Source: Steinernema hermaphroditum (lineage: Eukaryota; Nematoda; Chromadorea; Rhabditida; Steinernematidae). Taken from it: a stretch of DNA of 64,000 bases. The position numbers were made by a program, and so were the translations under genes. The notes beneath the pieces are model-generated. The model had not been told where the DNA came from. It did no database searches and saw only the letters and a list, made by a program, of their open reading frames with translations. Location of the stretch: NCBI GenBank assembly GCA_030435675.1, contig CM059624.1, positions 16,206,769-16,270,768 on the forward strand. Direction: 5' to 3'. Below, piece after piece: positions 21,801 to 31,610 of the stretch. Position 1 is the stretch's first letter. Each line of letters starts with the position of its first letter.

Positions 21801-23880
21801 CACATACCCAAATAATCTACTCAACATCAGCCACCTTGGCGGCGGCACTTTACGAGATGCCCAATCCGAAGTTCGCTAAACTCCCACCGCGACGAGCGAA
21901 GGCGCGCCTGTGGCAAAGGATTTCGTTTCACTATCGGATTTCAATCCGGCGGCCGAGGGACGTTGCATTTGGCGACGCGCGCAAAGGGCGCCGACGGACT
22001 GTGCGTGAAAAAACGCGGTCGGGAAGGGCGCCACGTTGCGGAAGGAGAGGCGGAGGGTGGAAACGGAGGGCCGTGAGGGAGGGGAGGTGCACCCAAGGAG
22101 GGAGCGAGTCGATAAGCAGAGGGTGGAAGTGTCGCGCTGAATGATTGGTAAGGCTCGCGACAGAGGAAATCGGGCGGAATGAAAACAAAGACTTTTGGGC
22201 TTAGACATGAGTTCTACAGAGGGATTTAGGTTTGATGGGTGGGTGCGGTTGAAAAACATTTCACAGTAGACAATCTTCACGTTTATATAGAAGAAATGGG
22301 TTCGATTCGATCAAAGGCGATTGGTGCAGAGCGGCGGTATTAGAAAAGAAACTTTCTGTCCAACAATATGCAAGAGGGGCAACTTACGAGATTTTCGTTG
22401 TGCATTGAAATCCACTTAAACCATTTGCTTCCATCAGATTTATGAAATGATACGATAGACCAGATATGATTGCTCAGATGAAACCAAGAACCGAACCTTC
22501 TTGCTATAATCACCCGAGATTGCAACGTTCTATGGGTAACCGTTGACTCAATGAAATATTAGCATTATTGAAATATAAAATGTTAACATTATTAAAACAA
22601 CATGAAATATTAACAGAAATATTAACAGTCGAATCTGGTTCAACATAAATTTTGCTCTAACGCTCAGTTTTCCCAAAGGGGCGGCAACCTGCTTCGACAG
22701 CGGCTTAATTACATTTTTAGCAAAGAAGAAGAGAAGCTGAAAGAACACTGCTGACGTCCTCAAATTGCTTTCCTATTTTTGGTATCGAGCTCTGGGAACT
22801 TCGTTCTGATTATCCGTCCCTAGACGAGGTCTATAGAGAGGCTGGTTTTCAAAGACGCAAAAGAGGTGCGGTCGTCTTATTTTTTTTGTGCAGCGATAAA
22901 TACTGTACTATACTTAATGCCGTTGACGACAGAAGGTAAATGGTAAAAGGGAAATACACATTGGAATTTGGTCAATGTGTGGATAGATAAGAGTCGGGTC
23001 GTTCACTTGCTCTTTCTGAGGTCCACCGGATGAGGGCAATAAGAGGTTGAGAGAGGGCGTTCTTGGATCAGCGAGCGCCCGGTTTCATTCCGTCATGGCT
23101 AGCGTGGTCTGGGCCGCCAGCCGACCCGACGATGGAATTTCAGTTCGCCTGCTGAGCCCCACCATCACACTACTTCTGGATTCAAGCTCTTCATTACTCC
23201 AGAGTCAGCGTACACTGATGGGGCAGCCCTCGTCGAATCCGACGTCGTGTTATGCCGAAGAAAGAAGAAAATGCAAAAATGAATGTTGTTAAATTGAACG
23301 TGTGCTTCAAGAACCTTCTGAAGAACATTACACCAAATATTTGGCACTTATTGCGACTGTGGGAATCCACGGTCCGGCGCAAATATGGCTTCTTTTCGAT
23401 GTATCTTGTACCTTGAATCTTACGATCTGTGTCGCAATTTGAATGTTTTGCATTCGTTGTTGCCCTTACTTTACACGGAATCCCAAACGTTCTCTGAAAT
23501 GACTCTGTTACGTCACAAAAACACAAGTACAAAACACAATACAAAATCGCAATACTAGACATGTATCAATTTCATCCGAAATGAGTGGATTCAGTGTAGA
23601 TTCAAGCCAGGACCCTTTTTTTGGAATTTCGTACTGATTTCCTTTCACACTTTCTCAAAGATGTGTTCAGGAGGACGAGCCGAACATCTCTTCACCTCTC
23701 TTGCGTCCTGGTCGAAGTGACTTGCTGTGGAACTTTGGAGCTTTCAGAATTTTGGAATTGGCGAACCGTGGAGCTTTCTCTCTTGTTGCATACCATTCTA
23801 AGAACTCCCTGTTGAATGGTCCTGTTGGTCGACAAATAAATAATTACAGTCGCGCATAAATGAAAATATAAATGTTTATG
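18875..23880. other. Long gene-poor stretch
   Basis: I see no supported gene in about 5 kb. A GC-rich island lies at about 21830-22140; open frames in it run on both strands and reflect composition. A short degenerate tandem array of GAAATATTAACA-like units lies at about 22555-22620. The plus open frames at 19798-20145 and 20429-20722 show no domain. Confidence 0.35.
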
Positions 23881-25001
23881 CTATGGGTGTGATTTACCGC
23901 TGATCATTGACCATAGGAAGTTAATCGAAGGTGCGACCAAGAGTGCTAACGATGGCTTTTCGATCAAGACAACAGAGACTGTTGCTCCGAAAAGATTTAT
24001 CAGACTCACAAGGAAAGCTTGGATAGTTATCTGAAACATAGAGAGTGGATAATAATGGATTTGGATTGGAAACGTACCCGAATCTGTCGTTTTGATAAGG
24101 CGGTTGCGGATGTTCCTCTCATTTTCCAAAGGACAGAGACGATAAGACGAATGTAGAGGGTGGGCAAGGCAACCATTAGGACTATGTTGTTGTAAACATG
24201 CCATGTGTTGACGTACTAAAAAGAATATGTGAGGGAAAGGACGCTGTCGATGCTTATATAGAACTTCGTCAACAGTTCGCCTGGCGGTCCCGTGGTGTAG
24301 CGGTTAGCACTCAGGACTCTGAATCCTGCGACCCGAGTTCAAATCTCGGCGGGACCTAGCGTTTTTTTCTATATAACTATTCATGTTGTTTAAAATTTCC
24401 TTTCATTCCTTAGTGATTTTCTATTTTTTTATAAGGACAGGTTGTTAGGCACTCACCACACGACCTTGATCTTGTACTTGAAGCACGCCAATATACGGAT
24501 CTGGAGTCCAGGCCTTCACAGTCGAGCTATAGGTTAAGCCACACGGAGAAAACCAAATCGCGCACAAACCGTAAATTCCGCAAAGTACTATCCAAAAATA
24601 CGTTTTCCTGCCTTCGAAGGATTTCTTGACGTAAGACACACCCCAAAATTCCACACATCTGTTGACAGCTAAGAGCACACATAGGGCGCATTGGCAAATC
24701 CACAGTCCAGTCACGAAAGTACCCAGAATATATTGCAGAACTATTCCAGGGCATGGTAATGTGCCGATGATCGCCAGTACTCCGGTATAGATGCTGCCAA
24801 TGAGCAGTGCGATCAGTTCAAGACAACCAAGAGCGAACATGATCTTGTAATTGTGCCCACCGCTATGATGGCTCCAAAGAATATAAGACATCCACCATAC
24901 AGTGAATCAGGCAGTCTTCTTGAAATCCACTCCGATTCTGTTAACACGGAACAGTTATAAAGTCGATCGAATTGCTCACGGCGGTATATGAGCATATCCA
25001 T
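23881..25001 (-). pseudogene. Srt-class chemoreceptor, probable pseudogene (frameshift after TM1)
   Basis: Four segments on the minus strand: a first exon from ATG 24999-25001, an exon ending at 24457, then 24078-24215 and 23881-24030 with stop TAG. Typical Srt features are YNCS-x-x-TESEW before TM1, HNYKIMFALGCLELIALL in TM2, VNRCVEFW in TM3, YVNTWHVYNN with LYIRL in TM5, and ALSKRQIR before TM6. The frame that encodes TM1 (IFFGAIIAVG) runs out, and the frame that encodes YKIMF starts in the same 30 bases near 24860-24890. About ten residues and the reading phase are therefore lost between TM1 and TM2. The C-terminus also looks short. A tRNA-Gln lies on the opposite strand in the 24216-24456 intron. 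An assembly indel could mimic the frameshift. Confidence 0.7.
24286..24357 (+). tRNA. tRNA-Gln (CTG)
   Basis: A 72-nt cloverleaf with acceptor GGTCCCG / CGGGACC, D-arm TGGTGTAGCGGTTAGCA, anticodon stem CAGGA/TCCTG with loop CTCTGAA (anticodon CTG), T-arm CCGAG-TTCAAAT-CTCGG and discriminator T. It is nested, in opposite orientation, in an intron of the srt-like gene. Confidence 0.96.
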
Positions 25002-26011
25002 AACGGTGCGTGTAGTGCTGTGTAAATAAGTGAATATAACAGAATGGTGTGTCCTTAAGATATTAACTGTTAATAAACGAATGAAATACAAATGGATAAT
25101 TAGGTCAAGTACCAGGTACTCTGAAATCTAGATACAACTAACGCTGTAAAAGCGACTGACAACGAACTAAAACACAGTGAGAACGGTTAAGTTTCTGTGT
25201 AGATTCAACGTCTTATGACCACACTAAGGATGTATTCGAGTCATAGTGCGAGGCACAGTGTAGTATGAAAAGGCTAGTACTTGACGGCGAATTTGAGTAC
25301 ACCGGGATATTATGCATTAGCTATGAGCTTTGTTGCCTTACCGACAATGGACTGCTATTGTAGTCATATCGCAATACAACCGATGACAAAGTGCGTTTTT
25401 TCCGTCAACACTGGTGGCTACATTGTAAGTGCTAATGATGTTGAGCTAAGCTATGCCATAATGAGGAAGAAGTGATCTTTTCGCTTCTGTGTTCATTTAT
25501 GAGAGTCAAGGAATTTGCGGGCGACGTTCCACTTTCTTCTTACAACGCATTTTATATACGAATCAATCACGCATGTTTTCCAGAGAATATCATATGGTTA
25601 ATTGAGTGAGCGGTCGTCCTCGGCCGTCCTTGTTGGCGCACTGATCGTCCCGACTCCCAGAAGGCCTGGAACTCAACGCCTCGGCTGGATTCAGCTTTTT
25701 GCCGCTTCTTTATGACGCCTTGCACGGCGTAAGCCGATTCAAGAGTAGAGTTGCCCGGGTACCCGAACCCGACAACTCTGTTTAAGAGTAGTTCACCTCG
25801 CAGACTCAGTTAGAAAAATATAAAAAAAAACGTAGTGTGAGTATCTGTAGGTAAGTAGAAGCGACACTCAGATTTGTTTATTTATTCGTCCACAAAAAGG
25901 TGTCAAATGTCAAAATTTCGCCAAGCACACAAATAGATATAAACGCTGTGCCATAAACAGTCAGCCCCAGTCGTATGCCAGACGATCCGAGGTGTTGGAA
26001 GAGCGAAAACA
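25002..26011. other. Intergenic with repeat family C copy 2
   Basis: No gene. The dispersed repeat at 25611-25690 lies here. At 25748-25781 an imperfect inverted repeat (AGAGTTG...CAACTCT enclosing CGGGTACCCG) could form a hairpin. Confidence 0.4.
25611..25690 (+). repeat. Dispersed repeat, family C copy 2
   Basis: TTGAGTGAGCGGTCGTCCTC and the following CCGTCCTTGTTGGCGCA block match the reverse complement of 17141-17215. The copies are about 8.4 kb apart in opposite orientation. Confidence 0.5.
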
Positions 26012-27537
26012 ATGGGCTCTGTTCATATTCTCGCTGTGATATTTCTCGCCTTCAACTGTGCTACAGTGATTCAAGCTCGCCGTGTGAGCTGCGGATATTT
26101 GCCCAATGGAAAGCGTGATGATCCGGTATGTTGAACATGGAGAAGATTACTGTGCATTAACCAAAAACGACCATATTAAGAACTGAATTTTGACAACTTA
26201 AACACAAAATATTCAAACCGTTTTTAACTTAATTAATTTCAGCTTTCCTTCGACGGTTACTTGGATAAATGCCAATATCCGTTCTTCGCTCATCTGGAGT
26301 CTATCATTGACGGCCACATCCATGAATGTGATGGTGTTCTCCTTGGAAACCACTACGTCCTGATGACAGCATCTTGCCTCGAAAGGCAACCGGATTTCGG
26401 CCATTACTCTGTCTTTTTTGGTCTGTGGGACAAGGAGCAAAAGAACGATCCCAATGTCCAAGTTCGGAAAATCGTCGGCGTTATTCGTCATCCACAATAC
26501 TCAAATGTGTCATTTGAACACGATTTGGCTGTGCTTGAAGTGAGTTTAGTTTTACGGCTTTTTTGGGTATCCAGTGTTCTTAATTTTCGGAAGGTCCATC
26601 CTGTACGTTCATGTTATAGGGTGCAGCTAATCAGTTAGTAATATAAACACTGAAACATTGATCCTAACGAGTCCGCCGACAATAGACAACACTCTTTACA
26701 TTACCCTTTTCTAGAGTACTATTCAAAGCGCTTTTTAGTAAAATAAGTGTGTTTTTTGGTGTGCATCTTTCCTGTTTTGGTGTGCATCTTTCCGAAGAGT
26801 TGGTTCGAGAGAGTGCATACGTCCTGAGAAGGCCAAATGCGGTCTTTCCGGTTCCTGTACCGTTTTTTTCGTTCCGGTGCATCCCTAGTTTCATGGAACT
26901 TTGACACCTGGGACTAATTATTATTGCTTTGAATAAACAACACATCTCCTTTTGCAGCTTGATCATGAAGTTGTGTACACTTCTGCCGTTCAACCGTCCC
27001 TTATATTTAAAGACGACAGGTTCATGTGGAGATCTTACGAAACGGTCGCCGTCGGATATCATTCTCTGGACTGTAAGCTCCGTAGACGACTATTTATTAA
27101 TTGCAGTCCTTAGATGCACCTTCTTATCGCGCGCATACCGAAGCTCCTTTGATGGACCAAAATGTTTGCAAGTAAGATACTGTAGTCTTCCAGCATCACT
27201 ACTTAAAATTACAGAAATAGGCTGACCACTTTGCGTGAGCATCCGGATATGAACGTTTGTGCCACTCAACACAAGGTAAACGCATATTTGAAAATAAAAA
27301 AACAACGATAATCTGATGTTAAGGACGATACGAACGGCATTTTGGTGACAGCTCTCTACCCAGCTGGCATGGCTTCGGGTTGCGCACCTCTTACCGATAA
27401 CGAGTCTGCAAACACTGGTGTGAAAGTTATGAAAATTGGTTCTAATTTCTCACTGTTTAGTTGTGTACGCTCGACTGTCGAAATATTGCAACTGGCTTCA
27501 CGACGCTACAAACAACAACTGGAGGTGCTTTTACTAA
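26012..27537 (+). CDS. Trypsin-fold serine protease homolog, catalytic His and Ser replaced
   Basis: A seven-exon model in consistent phase, join(26012..26125,26243..26539,26958..27072,27114..27171,27215..27275,27324..27417,27461..27537), 271 residues. The signal peptide is MGSVHILAVIFLAFNCATVI. The S1 fold is clear: CDGVLLGNHYVLMTASCLE at the His-loop, where the His position is Ser 82; FEHDLAVLE with the catalytic Asp kept (132); PLMDQNVCK; NVCATQHK; then DDTNGIL where GDSGGPL is expected, so the Ser position is Thr 218; and VVYARLSKYCNWLHD at the C-terminal helix. The protein should be secreted but not proteolytic by the usual mechanism, and may act as a binding or regulatory homolog. The last two introns use less typical acceptors (GTTAAG and a late TTAG), so the 3' exons are less certain. 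A further 3' exon beyond 27537 is possible. Confidence 0.78.
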
Positions 27538-28119
27538 CCTTTTGACACGACTCCTCTTGGGTTGTTGCATATGTGATTACTTCATTATTTATTTCGTGGC
27601 AGAGATACGTAAAAGTTATTTTCGGGCCGGCGGAAAAATATGTACGATATTTCCTGGGGTCACATTGCAGATGAAAAAGACAATACGGAGTACAATGAGC
27701 GTCATAGGGTGGTCATCGCCTGTCACATCTATCAATTCGTCGCTTTTCGCGGACGTTGATGAATCGGCGGTGGATTGTTGCATCCATCCGCGTCCGACTG
27801 CCATATCGCTTCATCTCTCCGCTCGTAATTCGCCGTCGATACGAACCCTCAATCCGTTCGAGTGGCGATCAATTGTATTTCCTTTAACATTAACCAATCG
27901 TTATCCCCTACTTTTGCCATGGGTAGAATTTGCTTACTCGGTAGAACCTGTGCAGAAGGGAACCGAAGAAATGCATGATCGGTTTGAAGCTTCGTTCACT
28001 GTGTCCCAAACAAATTGACCTAAACCAAATATTGCCAAGAAACACATAGTAATTTGATCTTATTAGTCGGAATTTAAAGATGCAAAAGTAACTATAGATC
28101 AACGGATGGATGAGGTATG
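27538..28119. other. Spacer, nothing certain
   Basis: A long plus open frame continues here in a frame different from the protease. No domain is visible. It could hold alternative 3' exons of the protease homolog. Confidence 0.3.
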
Positions 28120-28191
28120 TCCGATGTGGTCTAGTGGTTAGGATTTGCGGCTCTCACCCGCAAGGCCCGGGTTCGATTCCCGGCATCGGAA
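28120..28191 (+). tRNA. tRNA-Glu (CTC)
   Basis: A 72-nt cloverleaf with acceptor TCCGATG / CATCGGA, anticodon stem TGCGG/CCGCA with loop CTCTCAC (anticodon CTC), T-arm CCGGG-TTCGATT-CCCGG and discriminator A. A TTTTT run follows shortly after. Confidence 0.96.
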
Positions 28192-30416
28192 AATGTTTTT
28201 CATTCCGACGATTGTGAAGTGAATTTCGATGAAGCATCAAATGAAGTTGTCCCAGACTCCGAATCCGACGGAACCTTACACTTTACTCCATCATCGGCAT
28301 GTAACTGGATGACAACACATGCCCTTCGGAGTAATTGTACGCACAACCTAATGAACCAATGCTGCGGAGCACAAACCCCAACGGCCAATAAGCGCCCGAG
28401 GCCCTTTGTCTGGCGTTTAATCAAATTTGTCGCCACCATCTGACTCCTCTTCTCTCGTCGAGAATTATGTATATTTGTTGCGTCGTCCTTCCCGCATAGG
28501 CGCCCACTTTCATGCTCGACTCAACGGGGTGCAACTGGTTTCCCCGCAGCATTCCTTTCCTCGTTTTCCACCCGCTGCGTTTCAAAGTCGCTCGCGAGAG
28601 GCGACTGTTTGCTGTTTGCTCAGAAGAGGGGGAGGCCGTGGCGCGATGGCGAGCGAGTCAACTAACACCGACTCCGCGTGTTGTGATGCCCCGCGCGCCG
28701 ACGATGATCCGTGCGGAGACACTCTTGAAACCGCTGTTCCCTCGCCACGTATCGTTTAAACGCCGGCGAGGCGAGTGTTGCGAACAGTTTCGTGCGTATA
28801 GTTTAAAGTCTTGTTTTTGTTAGCCGGGTTACGGTAGTTGCCCGATCTCAACGATCTGGGAACTATTTCTGGTTCTGTTGATTTTTTGTAACATTGAAGT
28901 GGAGCACTTAAGTCGGTTGTTCCGGTCGGCCTCGCGTGACCTTGCGAGAAGAGAGCTGCCGTGAAGATCTGCGTGGGTTTTGGCGATCGATGCAGTAAAT
29001 AAAAACTGTTGCTGTTTAGGATGGAAAATCTGTAGAATCGTATACGCTTTTAGATTTGTAGCCAAAAGAGAGTTTTTGCGTTCCGTAATCCACGTTGTAT
29101 AGTCACCTTTCATATGGTAAAATACTAGGGTCTATAATCAAATCATCAAATAAACAAAGCGCAACAAGACATGTATCTGATTCATTCTGGAGTCTTGTTT
29201 CGATGAGTGCTCTTCTTAATCACCTCTATCATTTACTTACAGGGTTGACTTGCTTTGAATTTTCAAGGTGACTTCTCACAAATCTATTTTTCAAATTTGT
29301 TCCCAATGTATAGAATAGAGATGTACGATAGGAATCTCATTCGATTCCAGCAGCCAGCATTGTCGGCGTAAAATTGCGTGCACTTTGGGCTAAAACTTCG
29401 ATCAGTGTACTGTTTGCACCAACCTGAAGGGATTACGTTCGGAAACAGGACTGTGCGATCAAGTGTGACGTGACTTTGCGTTCGTAAACTATTCAGCTAT
29501 TGAAGTCCAACAAAGGGCAAACGAGGTTAGAGCTACTAGGCATCTTAGAACTCTCCTAAGACCACTTCGTTTGTTTATTTGAACGAAATCTCACACAATC
29601 ATCGTTCATCTTCTTCGCGTTTGTTTCTTGGACCATATGTTTTTGGGCCTTTTTAAAAACAAAGGGATTCTACAAAGCCAAAAAGAATTAGTCTAGTAAG
29701 TGGTTAAACGAGTAAATTTTCTTTCTTTGTGTAGAAAACGTTCATGGATAGGAAAATGTCTTTTTTGGCGTTCTACTGACTGTAAATCCGGTCAACCTTT
29801 TATGTCTTTTTGATTGATCCCATCACTTTCCGCTTCATAATCTAATTAGCGCACTAATCATCTGTCGGCGATCATATCTCAAAGGACCCCATCGTCTAAG
29901 ACTTGTTTAGTGTGATATTTGATGTCTTTCTTTTCCAGGTTATGGTCATGAGAGAGCGCCGGAATGATTCCGAGTGTGGCTGAACACCAGCTGAAAATTC
30001 TTCCGTTTTACATCATGTTAAAATCTAGCGCTAAAAGCGACTAGTAATGTTATAAGTCTGTGCATATAGGTCCCGCATCAAACACTCAAAAATCAGGAAA
30101 GATCTTGAAACCTTCCACATATTTATCCCGAAGTACTCCACTGTTGTCTTTTTACGCAATTCATTACAATTTATGTTCTTCTGAGGATTGAGGGAATGTC
30201 ATTCTGCACTTGTTGTTTTCGTGTACTTCTTTATTTGCTACTCCGCGTCTGGAAGAACTGTAGAACATCGTAGTAAACAAGGAAGCCCTCCTCCTCGCTC
30301 CATCCCCTTTGTCTCTCGTCGTCTGCGCTCTCTTCGCATCGCTCCCCACGAACTGTCGCGACTGTCCCGGTATATGTTGCCTGGCTCGGCTCGGGACTAA
30401 CTGAGCTGAATCAGGT
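28192..30416. other. Intergenic with a GC-rich island
   Basis: GC-rich sequence at about 28480-28780 contains a short plus open frame from ATG 28646 (MASESTNTDSACC...), which could be a first exon, but no partner exon is found. The rest is AT-rich with no supported feature. Confidence 0.3.
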
Positions 30417-30425
30417 GGACGAGCC
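30417..30425 (+). repeat. Left 9-bp direct repeat (possible target-site duplication) of element 1
   Basis: GGACGAGCC, repeated exactly at 31602-31610 on the other side of the inverted arrays. Confidence 0.5.
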
Positions 30426-30431
30426 CGTGAC

Positions 30432-30670
30432 ACGACTTTTCCGCTAAAACGACTTTTCCGCTAAAACGACTTTTCCGCTAATTTCGCGGAACGACTTTTC
30501 CGCTAAAAGGACTTTTCCGCTAATTTCGTGGACGGACTTTTCCGCTAAAACGGCTTTTCCGCTAATTTCGCGGTCGGACTTTTCCGCTAATTTCGCGGAA
30601 CGGCTTTTCCGCTAATTTCGCGGAACGGCTTTTCCGCTAATTTCGCGGAACGACTTTTCCGCTAATTTCG
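30432..30670 (+). repeat. Left hairpin-unit array of element 1
   Basis: About ten units built on ACTTTTCCGCTAA. Some are the short form (ACTTTTCCGCTAAAACG), others the 25-bp form with TTTCGCGGAACG. Individual units vary mostly in the GA/GG before CTTTT and in CGCGGAA, CGTGGAC or CGCGGTC. Confidence 0.85.
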
Positions 30671-30736
30671 TATGGCACAAGGAACAAGGAAATAAAATGC
30701 AACACTTTTATATGAGAACCAGGCACAATAAAACAA

Positions 30737-31117
30737 TTATGAACGCCTTCCGGTGTGGAAGAGGGGGTAGCGTTCGCCACGCTCGCAAGCGCGGCGAACG
30801 GCGGCGATCAGGTCGGAGTCGACTTCTTTGAAGCCTAAGTTCTTGAACTGCAAAAAAGACGCATAGACTAAACATTGAGAAGTACATACATAGTAACTGA
30901 TCGTGCCGTCAGTACAGTTGTTTATCTCATGGTGAGATAACCACAATGAGCGGGCTCCCAACCAGATGCAGATGATGGGGAATATAAGCAGAATTGCACA
31001 GGTGAAGAACCGGCAGGCCTTACGGACTCGGTGCTCGCAGTTCCTCTTCCTCTCAGCAAATCTGCAGATGATATTGTGCAATATCTTCTTCAGCTGGCGG
31101 CACACAGTGAGTCGCAA
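30737..31117 (-). CDS. Small single-pass membrane protein inside element 1 (5' end uncertain)
   Basis: Two exons, complement(join(30737..30847,30890..31117)), with a 42-bp GT-AG intron; at least 113 residues. The only hydrophobic segment is FFTCAILLIFPIICIWLGA, preceded by a Lys/Arg/Cys-rich stretch. The C-terminal exon (FKNLGFKEVDSDLIAAVRRA...) has clean coding-type codon use. There is no ATG at the 5' end of the open frame, which reaches a stop at about 31150, so a first exon or a different start must exist. The start given is only the limit of this open region. It overlaps the plus-strand exon 31057-31198, and both can hardly be fully coding. No family was recognised. Confidence 0.4.
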   Translation of the reverse strand: MRLTVCRQLKKILHNIICRFAERKRNCEHRVRKACRFFTCAILLIFPIICIWLGARSLWLSHHEINNCTDGTISYYVCTSQCLVYASFLQFKNLGFKEVDSDLIAAVRRACERGERYPLFHTGRRS

Positions 31118-31198
31118 TCCACTCCGGATTCGATGACGCCTGTCATGCCCTCAGACCCGGATGCTCCGCCTAAGCCTAAGCGAGCTCAAAAGCAGTGA
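31057..31198 (+). CDS. Terminal exon of an unidentified plus-strand gene inside element 1
   Basis: It begins after the acceptor CTTCCTCTCAG and ends at TGA 31196-31198. The peptide reads (K)SADDIVQYLLQLAAHSES, then a Ser/Pro/Asp-rich run, then PPKPKRAQKQ. An AATAAA lies 90 bp downstream and before the right array, which supports a transcript end. No upstream exon could be identified. The function is unknown. Confidence 0.4.
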
Positions 31199-31287
31199 CG
31201 GACTTTTTTGTGACTGTGTATTGTGACTCTGTTGATTGTTTTTACTGTGTTCCGTTACTCCGTTAATTCTTGACTGCTTCAATTTCC

Positions 31288-31293
31288 AATAAA
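31288..31293 (+). terminator. Poly(A) signal AATAAA inside element 1
   Basis: AATAAA follows a T-rich 3' UTR-like stretch after TGA 31198 and stands immediately before the right array. Confidence 0.5.
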
Positions 31294-31314
31294 ATTGTTG
31301 CTTTTTATTTTCTT

Positions 31315-31595
31315 GGAAAAGTCCGACCACGAAATTAGCGGAAACGTCCGACCACGAAATTAGCGGAAAAGTCCGACCACGAAATTAGCGGAAACGTCCG
31401 ACCACGAAATTAGCGGAAAAGTCGTTTTAGCGGAAAAGTCGTTCCGCGAAATTAGCGGAAACGTCCGACCACGAAATTAGCGGAAAAGCCGTTTTAGCGG
31501 AAAAGTCCGACCACGAAATTAGCGGAAAAGTCCTTTTAGCGGAAAAAAATTAGCGGAAAAGTCTTAGCGGAAAAGTCTTTTAGCGGAAAAGTCGT
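31315..31595 (-). repeat. Right hairpin-unit array of element 1 (inverted)
   Basis: The inverse of the left array: repeated GAAATTAGCGGAAAAGTCCG with CACC/CACG variants, plus short TTTTAGCGGAAAAGTC units toward the outer end. There are about a dozen units. Confidence 0.85.
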
Positions 31596-31601
31596 GGAGG
31601 C

Positions 31602-31610
31602 GGACGAGCC
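31602..31610 (+). repeat. Right 9-bp direct repeat of element 1
   Basis: GGACGAGCC, identical to 30417-30425. Confidence 0.5.

Larger units (their letters stand above)
30426..31601. mobile_element. Foldback-type element 1 with inverted arrays of a 25-bp hairpin unit
   Basis: A 1,176-bp segment between exact 9-bp direct repeats. The left arm repeats the unit CGACTTTTCCGCTAATTTCG with GCGGAA following; the right arm carries the same unit inverted. The outermost matched end is CACGACTTTTCCGCTAAAA. Each unit contains TTCCGC-N7-GCGGAA, a hairpin. The interior of about 640 bp has coding-like segments on both strands. Long terminal inverted repeats made of tandem subrepeats, with 8-10-bp target duplications, are known from foldback, MULE and Merlin-type elements. 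No transposase was recognised in this copy. Confidence 0.7.
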
